The translations under genes and the position numbers were made by a program. Below the pieces are notes generated by a model. That model did no database searches. It had not been told where the DNA came from and worked only from the letters and a program-made list of their open reading frames with translations. Shown here one piece after another: positions 22,671-35,900 of a stretch of DNA of 64,000 bases (positions are counted from its first letter, which is position 1; the number at the start of each line of letters is the position of its first letter). This stretch comes from Echinarachnius parma (Eukaryota > Echinodermata > Echinoidea > Clypeasteroida > Echinarachniidae), in contig JBAMJV010007388.1 in the NCBI GenBank assembly GCA_037951105.1, positions 106,968-170,967 of the forward strand, written 5' to 3'.

Positions 22671-25600
22671 GTAAGTGCACACGCTCCAACAATGTGGAGG
22701 GAACATCACGGAATGTTTATCTATGTTGAGGAACTTATTGTGTTCACTAAATTGCATTTCAAATGCCGATGGAACACTCCGTGATATTCCCGACAACAAA
22801 TTTAACATCTTTACACATCTTAACACTTTTAGCCTCTCTGATCTGGATTTGAAAATGTGGCTTTTTGAAGTGATAATGTTGACAAGTCATTGTGACGTCA
22901 TAGTAAAATATCTCCTTGATTTCGTTTATTATTTGTTGCCATCGGGAACGGACGCGCAAACTTGAATAAAAAATCATTCCATCATGGAACATAACACGTG
23001 CAATCGATAGCATAGCTTTCATTTGTTGCCATAGGTCTAAACGAAAATTCTTTTGTATCGGTATATCGCGGCTGGTGATATTTTGCACAAGGGGAGGTGA
23101 GGGGTGGTGAGACGAGGGAGTTGTTTGTAATTTTAACAAATCAACTTATTGGCAACTATGCGTTTGCATCTGACGGAGGATTATCGATGTGTCAATGGAT
23201 CTTTTCTTTCTTTCTTTCTTTTTAACACAGATTGTGAATCAATCGACTCCTGGAACATATCCACTGAAAAATCACTGACGGTCCATGCCAATGATTCGGC
23301 GGTACTGACCTGTAACACTACGCTCACCGCAACGGCAACATACTCACTATCCTGGGCACCGCCCGATGGTAAATTATACAAATCTTTACATTATTTCAGG
23401 CATGTTAGAATTAGCATTTTGGAAATGTTAAAATGGTAAGTTCTACTAATCCCCTTTTAATTGCATGTTGTTCAATTGTTCCTGTGGTGAATAACAACTG
23501 CGTAATGTGTTCTTTCTCTTTTTGTTTTACTACATCAACGTACCAACATAATAACAATTGAAAGAAGATCATGTCCAGTACCTCCTCTCTGAAACGGTCA
23601 ACATAATGATATGCAGTTGAATAAGTATGTCCTTTGCTAGCCGAATTTCAGAGTATAATGAAGTCGGCTGATGGTTAACAGGAGTTCTAACTAATAGCAC
23701 ACCGAATAACATATGGCTGTGTCCTCTTCGAGATACCGTTATCATAGGAAGGTTGGAGGTTCGCGTTGGACATCAACACGACCATGGTCTCTTGATCATA
23801 ACAACATTAAACTGAATTATAGAATGGGTTGATAAATCCCTGCAATCTGATTGGTTGAGAGCAAAATTTGTGCAGACAATTAATTGTACTGGATGCATGA
23901 AAAGTCATGCGTCCGGTAAAAAAATCATGCGTCCGGTAAAAATTGCATGCGTCCGGTAAAAATTGCATGCGTCCGGTAAAAAACATTCATGCGTCCGGTA
24001 AAAAAATAATGCGTCCGGTAAAAAATGTCATGCGTCCGGTAAAAAATGTCATGTGTCCGGTAAAATTATTTCATGCATCCGGTAATTTTTCTAATTTTTA
24101 ATTTTTTGACTTTTTGGGGGGCGTAACAATGCCCATTCTATAAAACAGATGATGCGCAAGTTTATTTCGTGGGTCGGTGGAATTGTTTGCACGCGGTAAC
24201 TATGGAAACTAGTCTAAACCCACTCGGCGAAGGTTTAACAGTTCCATAGTTACCTTGTGCAAACAATTCCTACCGACCCACTCATACCTGCGCATCATTT
24301 GTATACTATTCGGTCCTGAAGCGTCGGCCACTGCAGGGATTAGATAGACCATGACTTTGATATTGCATGTTCACCGGGAGTCATTGTTGATTAATCGAGC
24401 GTTGGATCATCATCAGTTTAATTATGTTTGTTAGTAGAGTGATCCTAGATAGACCAAGGAGGTAAAGGGAAGTATAGACCTAGACTGTGCATGCTCACTA
24501 TTTTGATGGGGCTGATGAGCAAAGGCCTTTGTAATATTTGTAAAATACATTTGTAAAATAAGCACTTTATCAAGCAAGTATTGTTATCACAACTGAGTTA
24601 CATAAAAGTTATTTTCAACACGATATCATTACTAAATTGATATCCTTTATAGGTGAAACGTTTTACGCCAGCCCTTCTGCTTCAGATGCCTGTTCTAGTA
24701 CCGGTTGTCTCGAGCTCGATAGACTCAGCTCCACCAGTCGTTTTACACTGTTTCGTGTTCAAGAGGTGGACGCTGGTACCTACACTTGCTCCATAGATTC
24801 AGATAGAGGCCGCCAAACATCTTTAACACAACTATACGTGGAAGGTAATGCTCAACATTAAAGCATTTATAGTTTTAAATAGTATATAAATAATAGTCAT
24901 GTGATAATGAAGAGCTTAGTTCCAAAAAGCGCTAAATTCAATTTCTATAAACATTGAATCAAATGTAGCAGTACATTAATATGAAACGTAGATACCTACC
25001 CACGTCGAAAAAACAGTTGAAACCAATTGGAAATTCAACTGGTTTTTACTGGTTTTAACTGGCATCAAGCGGTAGCAGTTTACATTCCCGGTTCCCAGTA
25101 AAGATAAATGGATAGATGGAGCAGTCCAGTTAAAACCAATAGAAATGCCAGTTGAAACCAATTCAAAATACCAGTTGGAACCAACTACTTTAACTTGACT
25201 TCTTACTGGTAAGCCTTACTGGATTCTTACTCGATTCCAATTGATTCCAGTTGATTCCAGTGTACCAATTTCCATATTGAAACCAGTTGGCAAACTGGTG
25301 GTATCAACTAGTACCAGTTGGCAACTAATTTTCAACTGTTTTTTCGACCTGGGTAGACCCCGTTTACAGTGCAGGGCCGGGCCGAGCCGCGGCTCGGCCG
25401 CGGCCTAAATTGCGATACTCGGCCCCCCAATTTTGTGCGTTTACAGTGGCGGGCTCGGCCCGGCCGCCCTTTCAATATCTTGTCGTAGTGGCGCTCTGCA
25501 TGTAAACAAACCATTATTTGGGGGGCGCGCCGGGGTCACAGAACAAAGGCGCGTTATTTGCAATGAATTGTTTTCCCAATTTGGTACCGCATTTGGCCCT

Positions 25601-28600
25601 GCGTGCGTTTACAGTGAGAAAAGGCGCGCTGCCGAGACAACCTCCAGAGCGGGGCCAAATGCGCGGCCACTTTTGGCCCCGCATTTGGCCTTTTGAGCGT
25701 TTACAGTGAAAAAAAGGCCGGGCCGAGCCGCGGCTCGGCCCGGCCTTTTTTCCACTGTAAACGGGGTCCTAGAAATCCAAATATTAGGACGAAATGCACA
25801 TCAAAATCTAAATAAGGAACATTCAATTGTTATATTCTAATAGGCGTGCTTACAAAGATGGACAAAGGCACCTGCTTTTCTCCAAAATTTGAAAGACGGA
25901 TTTAGCGCCTTTTGAAATTAAGCTCTTCAATTATATTCCTTTATTGGTTTTACCGATATTGTTTGATTAAAGTGATCCGTGTAAAGTGTCAGATATTGCA
26001 CAAACTGACATTTGAGACTTCAATCCTATATCAATATCATTGTAAAATAGAATTGAAAGATTTGTGAAAGTTTGAAAGAAAACGAACACTGTTTACCTAG
26101 CGAAAAAACGAATATTGAGTTCATATTTTATCACCGAATACTGATGGTCTGTTGTAGATTTTCGCAGTAATAATCATCCGTTTGATCTTGACGATATCCG
26201 CACCCGTGTATACAGCTACAGACGGTACGGAATTCATGGAATTTGCGCACGCTAGGCTCAAAGTTCAGTGGGTCGGGAAAATTTCCCACGCGCGCTGGCA
26301 GGACGTGTTCAGCGACGACAATTGTACTTTTTTTTATCAAAACCGTTAGCTAACGCTTTTGAAATAATGATTTTCAATGATAATTATCTTCATACTAAAG
26401 GGACATGTGAAAAAATCGAACCCTATTTTATTCTTCTCTTACCATAAGCTAAACAACACGGCAGAAGAGAAACGAGGAAGCTCCAAGTATTTTTCGTGAA
26501 GTTAGACACTTTACCTGGATCACTTTAACCTAGAACTCTAGTGGTTTTCACATAATGTACCTCATTGTATTTGTATTACCAATAGAAGCAACAGCTCTTG
26601 GTTGTCCGCATTTCTCTTTTGCTATAAAGATATGTATGTTTGCATGAAGGGTGACACAAACATTATTAACGAGAGAATTTAAACTTAGTACACGGTCGAT
26701 GCAATTTTTGTTAGTGAATAATTATCACTTTGCATTTTTGTTCATTACTCGCTTATATCAACAATCGTTTACCCTGACATTTTCACACATCACCCATGCT
26801 AATATGTTTCCCTTTAATTTGATATATCACAGTATGCATCTCCGAACAGCCCCAGATACGGTGCCCATCCACAGTTGTTGCCGGACGTACCATGTCGGTG
26901 TTATGTAACGACAGCACTGGAGTTCTCAAGACAGAATACGTGGCAACTGTCAGCAACATATCGCTTGAGGTGCATGAACGACCGGTCCATAATGTATCCA
27001 TTACCATGGAAACGCCTCCTCCTCTCGATGTTGAGGTCATGTTGTCGCATGGCGGTCGGTTGGATGGACTACAGTTAGATGATGGAGGCGGACTGGTTGT
27101 GACGTTTACGTGCTGCAGAGATGCCTCCGTCTATAGCTGTGAGCAGGCGGATATGTGCTCTGATGAATGCGTATCACAGGTTTATTGTGAGTAATGCTTT
27201 ACCATGTTTACAGGGATCTAGTATCATTTGTCAAAATCAACTAAACTTATACTAAGAAATCAAAGCAATCAAGCAGAATTGCACGTGTTTTACATTGAAT
27301 TACGTGCATACAAAATAGACAATGTAATAAATGCATACAACGGACATATTTGCGCGATTTGAATTAATATACATTTTGTTAAAGGGGTAGTTTAGTTTTG
27401 GTAAGGCTGAACTTTAGTAGCTAAAACCTGCACAGTAACATTATAAACTAATAGTTATAACTCCACCATGCTCGAAAGGTATACAAAATTACAAACGACC
27501 AAGTAAAACGCCTGTTATCATTCAAAAAGAGCCATTAAAACACAAGAGGGCGCTTTTTTAAAAGGCATTGGTTTCAACCATTTTCAACCAAAATTATGCA
27601 TGTGATGTTTTGTTGATATAATGATTAAATAGCGAGATCATCAACAACCATTTAAAAAACGCTTTTGAAAATGTTTGAAAAAGTGCAAGCATTTAAAAAA
27701 AATTTTCAAAAAATCATCTAATTATTTGGGCCCCAAATAATTATAAGATCAGATATATTTATAGATATTTCAGCCGTTTCTGGGTCGATTTTGACCAAAT
27801 AAAGTTTATTCTGCCATTAAAATTGCATGTTCTCTCACATTCGACACTCAGTTTTTCATTACCTCACAAAAAAATTGCGATGTGCAGCGCCCTCTCTACC
27901 AAAACTAAACTACCCCTTTAAATAACACATATCAAATACAAAAATGCAATTAATCAAAAGGGGGATTGCAACATACTCAAAGACAAAAATGTTGTACAAC
28001 ATATAATATCATTGCAATTATCAATAATTATTATCTTCTATACCAAAGGTACAAAATGTGATTTTACATTACATGTCTACTTATATTTAAAGGGATAGTT
28101 AAGTTTTGGTATAGAGGGCGCTACACAAACTATTTTTTGTGAGATAATGAAAAACTGAGAGTCAAATTTGAAAGAGCATACAATATTAATGACATAATAA
28201 ACGTGATTTTATCCAAATTGGTTCAGAAACGGCTGAAATATCCAAAAACATAACCATTTATAATAATTGTGGGGCCCCACAAATATTCGATAATTTTGGA
28301 CCAGCCGTTAAACAAATTTTAAAATGCTTCCTCTTTTCAAAAATTTACAAAATAGGTTTTGTAATAATTGTTGATTATCTCTCTATCTAATCATTATTTC
28401 AAGAAAACATCACATGCATTATATTCTTTTTTAAATGGTTGAAACCAATGAGTTTTTAGAGAGCGCCCTCTTGAGGCTCTTTTTTAATGATAACAGGTTT
28501 TTAAAATAGTCGTTTGTAATGTTGTATACCTTTCGAGCATTGTGGTGTTATAACTATTAGTTTGTTATGTAATGGTGCAGGTTCTGGCTACTAAAATTCA

Positions 28601-31600
28601 GTTGGACCAAAACTGTACTCTCTTTACTGAAACTCAACTATCCGTTTAAAAAATTGTATTGTATTAATTATCATAATGAGGGTTGCTGTAATTGGGCTTT
28701 ATATTATTAAAAACATAATAATCTGTTATGGTATTACACAACATAATAATAAATTAATGGATAGCCAAATCATGTTCGAGCCAAGACGCAAGTTTAAACA
28801 AGTGAAGGAAATGTCTTCATGAATATGAATATATAGTTGATCTCACATCAAAGCGCACAAAGTCATTCCGCATTTCTTCTTATACTCACATTACTACTGA
28901 TTGTGGTGAGATATACATACGAACCTAAGGGTTAGCAAGGAGTGGTAAGGAGTGGCAATTACCGTTACCAGTTGATATCCCCGACCGCACCACTCTTTGT
29001 TTGCAGAAAAAGAAAACTGTCGCAATTGTTTTTTTTTTCTGCGGACAGGCTAGCCATTCCATTTCTCTCACCCCCTCGATCCCTCTGTTAACATAGTTTA
29101 AACCACCCGTCATCCCCTTAAACGGTAAAAGTATTCGCTGATAATCGCACCGTAAATTGTTACAGCAATAACTTGTTTCCACTTTAATAATTATTCATTA
29201 AACCACGGGCCTTTGTTAACAATAATAATTACCAACTTATGAGGTGCAGCACGGTAATGGTTTTAGATGGATTTGGGAAATATAGCTTACAGTCTTGTTG
29301 TATTCATTGGCATTCAGATCCTCCAACCAAGCCTACGCTGAGATGGTCGACGACCGATCCGCTTTCCGAGGCCGTCCATAACAAGTCCGTCTCCATCGAA
29401 TGCAGGGCCTTTGGAGATCCGATTCCGTGGATCACGTGGATGAGGACATCGGACGGACGGATCCTGGTGAACCAGACACGGATGTCCACATTGTCTTTCC
29501 AGAGGATAGACCGAAGCATTGCTGGGGAATATGTCTGTCGAACCGAGAATGGGCTTCATCCAGCTCAAGAGACTACTGTTTATGTTGATGTCCAGTGTAA
29601 GTCTTCATGGTCTTTCCTTCCCTAGATATAGGCCTATACACACATAGGTCTGTTAACCAATCATTAAAATGCAATAAACAGAAACATTGCTGGATAATAT
29701 GTCTGCCGAGCAGAAATGGGCTACACCCAGTTCAAGAGACTATGTTTCATGTCAATGTCAAGTGTAAGTGTTAACACTTTCACGGAGCGGGTGAATACAT
29801 ATAGTTTAACCTTAAACATAGGTAAATATATGAAAATGCAATACATTGTCTCAGACGGACGGATTCTATACGAAAATAAACGATTGTCCACTCTCTTTTT
29901 TTCAAAGGATAGTCCGAAATTCTGAATTAAAAAATTGCAGGCAAATATGTATTGTGCACAAATCCGAAAGTGGCTTATACGCCAGGGTCGCCAGGGTGAG
30001 TCAAAGTGCCCTTACGTTTATAGTTTGAGTTACGTCAATGAATATTACGTCCTCTAGGTGTCCTTACACATGTAGATTGTGGACACACAACCCCTTATCC
30101 TGTTTACGCGAAGGCACCGCAAAAGGTCTGCAGTGTATTATCTCTACCCTAACATCCTGCATTTTAATATCATATAATATTCCGTTTTGTCTTCTTTTCA
30201 GATCCCCCATCAATAGCGAAAGAAACGTCAAAGGTCTTTGCGGATGAGGGAACTACGGGAATCAGTCTGTCCTGTCTCATCGACGCAAACCCATACCCTA
30301 GTGCTATAACATGGACATCATGTGATGGCCGTGACCCAGTGGATACAAGTAACGTGGACAATTCTGCCGTTGGTCAAAAGGTGCGAACGACACTTCGCTT
30401 TCATGGATCCATTTCAAAGGAGATGTTCTGCAATTACACATGCAGGGCGGTCAACGTTGAAGGGATGGATAGTCACACCGTCGTTCTGACTGGCCCAAGT
30501 AAGTCAAATCTTGTCCATCCTAATTATTCAGTTATTACATAATGGAGACTACTAGTATTTAGATGTGTGTCAGTTACATGGTCATGTAAGAAAAGGCATT
30601 CGCAAAAGGCTTATATGTTTGGATAATTTACTGCCATATCATACTCACCGATTGTGTCCTGGGGCGTAGCGGATAACCAGGAATTACTTGACTAACGTCT
30701 TTATCAGATAGCTATGTGGGGCGCTGATAAGTACATCAAACATCGAGCATGTCACGTAAATACACCAGGCAATTCCACCTATACCACCAACATAATTTGT
30801 AATTGACGTGTGTAATTCCGTCAAAGAATCGTTCGTTACTATATAATTTAGTATTATAACACTTCATTATAGGTTTTCCTGAAATATCCAGTGATCTCCG
30901 AGTAACAGACCAGTCAACCAACTCGCTGACCCTGTCCTGGACTGCAGTGGATGACCCGGAATCACTCGACACTGTGGGACTTCCGGTCACCTATACGGTC
31001 ACATACTGCAGCAACCATGGCAGCGCGATTGTGGATGTGTGCACTACTACCCGAGGTCTGGAAAGTGAAAGTTACACACTGACGGGTCTAGGGAGCTTCA
31101 CCTGGTATGAGGTGTCTGTTGAAGCTGTCAACGCATTGGGTCCAAGCAAGAATAAAGCGGTCATCACCGCTTCGACCACACGTATGTGTTAACCTTACAG
31201 TTATGTCGCTTATGGGCTACAGTCGCTAGTTGCATTGATTTAGAATAAAACGCACGTTGACTTATTGTGCTGCTTTGTTATCATCCTGTGTTACAATTTT
31301 TTCTCAGTTTTGTTTTAAAGGGATAGTTGAGTTTTGGTAGATAGGGCGCTACAAAAAATAATTTGTTGTGGAGATAATGAAAAACTAAGTGTCAAATTTG
31401 AAAGAGCATAATATGTTAATGACAGAATAAACTTTATTTGATCAAAATCGGTTCAGAAATAGCTGAAATATCCATAAACATAACCATTTGTATTAAATGT
31501 GGGGCCCCACAATTATTAGAGAATTTTGAACCAGCCGTTAAAAAATTATTTAAAATGCTTCCTCTTTTAAAAAATGTACAAAAGAGGTTTTAAATAGTTG

Positions 31601-32570
31601 TTTATTATGTCTCTATCGAATCACTATTTCAACAAAACATCACATGCACAATATTTTATTTAAAATGGATAAAACAAATGAGTTTTGAGAAAGATCCCTC
31701 GTGAGTTTTAACAGCTCTTTTTTTTATGATAACAGGCTTTTTACTGTAGTCATTTATAATTTAGTATTCCTTTCAGCATGATGGAGTTATAATTGTTAGT
31801 TTGTAATGTAATGGTGCATGTTTTAGTTACTAAAATTCAGTTTGAAAAAAATGTACTCTCTTTACCACAACTCAACTTTAAGCTCGATCTTGTCGACAAT
31901 TTTATTTACGTTATGCGAACATGCACCAAATAAATAATGCTTCACTGGTGACTATTTCTATCCACATTTTGCATGTTTCGATTAATGTTTCTATGATTAT
32001 TTTTGAGAGAAAAGGAAATCTTTTAGATTTCAATGAAGCCGTTTCCAAAATGTGATTTAACATAATTATAATATATGTAAAATTACATATTTTGTTTTAC
32101 AAAAAGTAATATATTTTTTTAGAATCTCTAAATGTAATCAGTGTTATGTCTCTTTTATTTCACAGCGTTAGATCCAGACTCGATGGGTAAGTCAGCTTTC
32201 ACTTTGTGATGTTCTTTCATCATCTGGCTAATATTGAACTAATTTTTCTTATCCATATATCCACGCTTAGTTAAGTTCGACACTTAGTGTAGTCAAATAT
32301 TGTTGTATGCTATAGGAAAGTTGATTTGATTCAGTTAATTGTGAGCTATCATTTTAATAATCGATGTTATAATGTGGGAGAAATGATAACGACAATGATG
32401 TGGGTACCGAACTTTAATTTGAAATCAAGGGGTCAATGTTGGTCCACAAATTTAGTTTTTACTGCAAAAAAGCAACAATTATTTCAAATAGCGAGCCCTT
32501 TTTTCGTTTTATGAATAGTGGCACCCAGTATAGGGAAATATAAAGTAAGGAATAAAGACCCTTATGAATG

Positions 32571-32603
<33 letters not shown>

Positions 32604-32644
32604 TAGTAGTAGTAGTAGTAGTAGTGTAGTAGTAGTAGTAGTAT

Positions 32645-32703
<59 letters not shown>

Positions 32704-32857
32704 ATAATAGTAATATTATGTCGGTCCACAAGTTTTTTTTTCTGCAAAAAGCAACATTGTTATTATTTCAAATAGCGACCCCTTTTTTCGTTTTATGAAT
32801 AGTGGCACCAAGTATAGGGAAATATAAAGTAAGGAATAAAGACCCTTATAAATGTGA

Positions 32858-32937
<80 letters not shown>

Positions 32938-35900
32938 TGCACAGTAGTCGTAATATTCGTATTCGAGCTGAAATAGTAATCGAAACAAAATGATAAACAT
33001 GCGTACAAACTTTTGCAGGGGTTACTGCTTCTTACGAAGTGTCATCGAAAATCCTGCATCTTACATTCAACAACGCGGCAGTGACATATCCCAACGACTT
33101 ATGTCTGCATGCCGCGTTTGAAGTAGCTGGGTCACGCTTACGGAACGAAACGTGCTTGCTTCCGGGTCACGAATATCCGTTGAGTGATGTCAAAGAGGGC
33201 GCCGTCTGGCTCGTAGCTTGCGGTAGAGGTTTGTGCGGCCAGCAGTCACCTGTAGTATTCTCTGCGCATTCCCTGGAAGCAGTAGGATGGCAGCCCGGAA
33301 TATTCACTCTGTCTGGAGGTAACCGTCGCATTTATTATAGTATACAATATTCAAAGCTGTTGTCTCAGAGGGCGTTTTTATAGAACTCACAGGGAGTTGT
33401 CATCTCATACACGCCAATAGCTCTGTATATAATAATGTAATAATGTAAATCGCTTAGAGATGAGTATCAAATATATTAGGCGCTATATAAATCGAAAACA
33501 TTATTATTATTATCATTATTATAATTATTATATAACAACGGTAGAGACTTGCTTGAAATTCATGGATGTGTCAAACATCGCCGTTTATGGTGATTATTTG
33601 AACGGGATTATTTGAACGGGATTATTTTAACGCGATTAGAAGGCTTTTGGGCACGTCGCTCTTTTTTCTGACATTCATGATGGGTTTTATGCATTTCCAA
33701 ATTGACATGGAATTATATTTATTTTGCAGATTTTGATGAGATTCTAAAATGTGGATGGTTCTGTTTTTCTTTTCTTTTTTCTAGTTATTACTGGATCTGT
33801 CATTGTGCTTATCTTTCTTCTGACAGCAGTGGTGTGCGTCATAAAGAGAGGTGAGGTGCACGAATAGGCCGCCATGTTGTTATTGTTGTTTTAGTTTCAC
33901 ATTTTGTGCATAATGTCTCTACCTAAACAAAAACTTCCGCAAAATGGTAGATTACAGAGTAGATATATTTTACGCACCATGTATGTTTTTTTCATATTTT
34001 CAGTACACATCATACCATGAGCATATTATGATAAACCTTTGTTTACAGTCCGTGTCATTCAATTCACAGTGAGTCACTACGTATCACACTGTGAACACAA
34101 GATGTATCATAATTCAGATTAGGGTTGACATTAACATGTATATTTCTTTAAATATCAAATGTCTGAGGCGTCTAACTCAGTTATTGCTCTCTAAATCATG
34201 ATCACGAGAGAAATATTCGATGAGTCAACCAGGCATATGTTTGCACTGTGAGCGACAGTTATTTATGCGATAATACGCTCATTGAAAAGATTCAGAATGC
34301 AAGCGACTACTCTATACAGTATCATTTGCACACACACAGCGTCTCGTAGTGGCGCATGGCCACTACTCTAGTTAATTGTGTATATTTTATAGCGGCCAAT
34401 TAAACGTGATCTACACACTTATTGTGATCCACATGGCAAAACACATATTATGTTCATACTGTGGCACACGATGTTTTTTTTACTGTGCATGAATGCCAAT
34501 CACTTAGTTTGTACCTTTGTTTATTTAAGGGGTTACGATTGCTCCATTATTATCATGTATGTATGTTGTGCAAAAAATAAGATATTGTTTTCTTATAGCT
34601 TCTATCCTCATGTGGTATACTGTCGATATCATATATTATTAAACATTCTTTATAAGTTTGGAGTTATCAAACCAACGACCCCTGCAATCGTGATAGTTTG
34701 AATCTTATTTATTATCACATTCGTAGAGTGTGATGTCGATAAATAATTGAATTCCTAAGTTAATGAAGTTAATATAGTTTTAACAGCATGTCAAGCTTGT
34801 ACATTATGCATATGGGGCGGTAATTGGGAATTTTTCTAGAAATTTGTATGATTAAAAAAATGTATTTGTAACTACATCAATGTGTCCTTGCCTGTAGTTC
34901 TTTACGATTGATGTGTTTACATTTTACACCTGATGATGACGTGCCTCAAAAATAAAACTAAAATTACATTTGATCAGTTATGCCACTTATTTCCACCTCA
35001 TTCATGCAAACAACTTCTACCGCACTATAATATATTGTGAAATAAAACACCTTCCCTTCAACATGTTTCATAAACTCACTGCCTACGGGAAACTATGGGC
35101 GCTGCATTATAATTAACACTATGGTGATTGGAAAATCTAGAAGGAAACGGGTTAAATGTATTACATGATTTATGAATATTTTTATTGTGTTTTACTTTCG
35201 ACAGCTAAACGACGGCCGTCGCGGAATTACGGCGAAAGCATACCGACCGTTGCATTTAATAATAACGGGTCTAGAGTGAACGAACCGAGTGAGGAGAGGG
35301 CCCCGTGTAATTCATCATCTCGCAACGTCCAGTCCCGTCCACCATATTCGCCATTTCCATCATGTTCCCAGCCAACGACCTCGGACATGGCCACAACCGA
35401 TTCTCGTTACGATGCGCTTCCTACAGCGCCGCTCACGGATCAGTCTAAGTATGGAGTTACGCGTGCAAATCTGACCAAAGTAAATTCGCGTCGACCTGCG
35501 GTCCGTGCGCCGCAGCCCCTTGAGAAGCCAGGGTTGCTGAGGCGAAGCATGTCATTCTCTCCAAAATCAACTCCTCAAGCGCCGCTCCCGGACACACCTT
35601 CCTTTGCGTCATGCCTGACGTTGGAATACAATGGGATAGAAAATGATACCGAAAGTGTAAGTATCAATAGAAGCGTAGCTTAGGGGATGGCATCGGAATT
35701 AGTACCCCATGCTTTTGTCTGTGGACTTAAGATGTAAAAGGATAACATGTCAAAACGCATATGTAATTTTTCACAGAATGCGCTTCTTATGGGAACCATT
35801 GAATGCCACACTTTGTTTATATTGACCCTGGCTGGCTACACGGTTCGATGTTTTATTAAGAACTTGTTTGAAATAATAATTATTAGAATAAATACACTAA

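Noticed and set aside
23909..24085. CRISPR-like array
   Set aside because: The repeats are nearly contiguous with only 3-6-bp variable joins; this is a minisatellite in an animal genome.
32459..33008. Leu- and Thr-repeat reading frames
   Set aside because: Translations of the (TAG)n array in intron 8 of the plus receptor gene.
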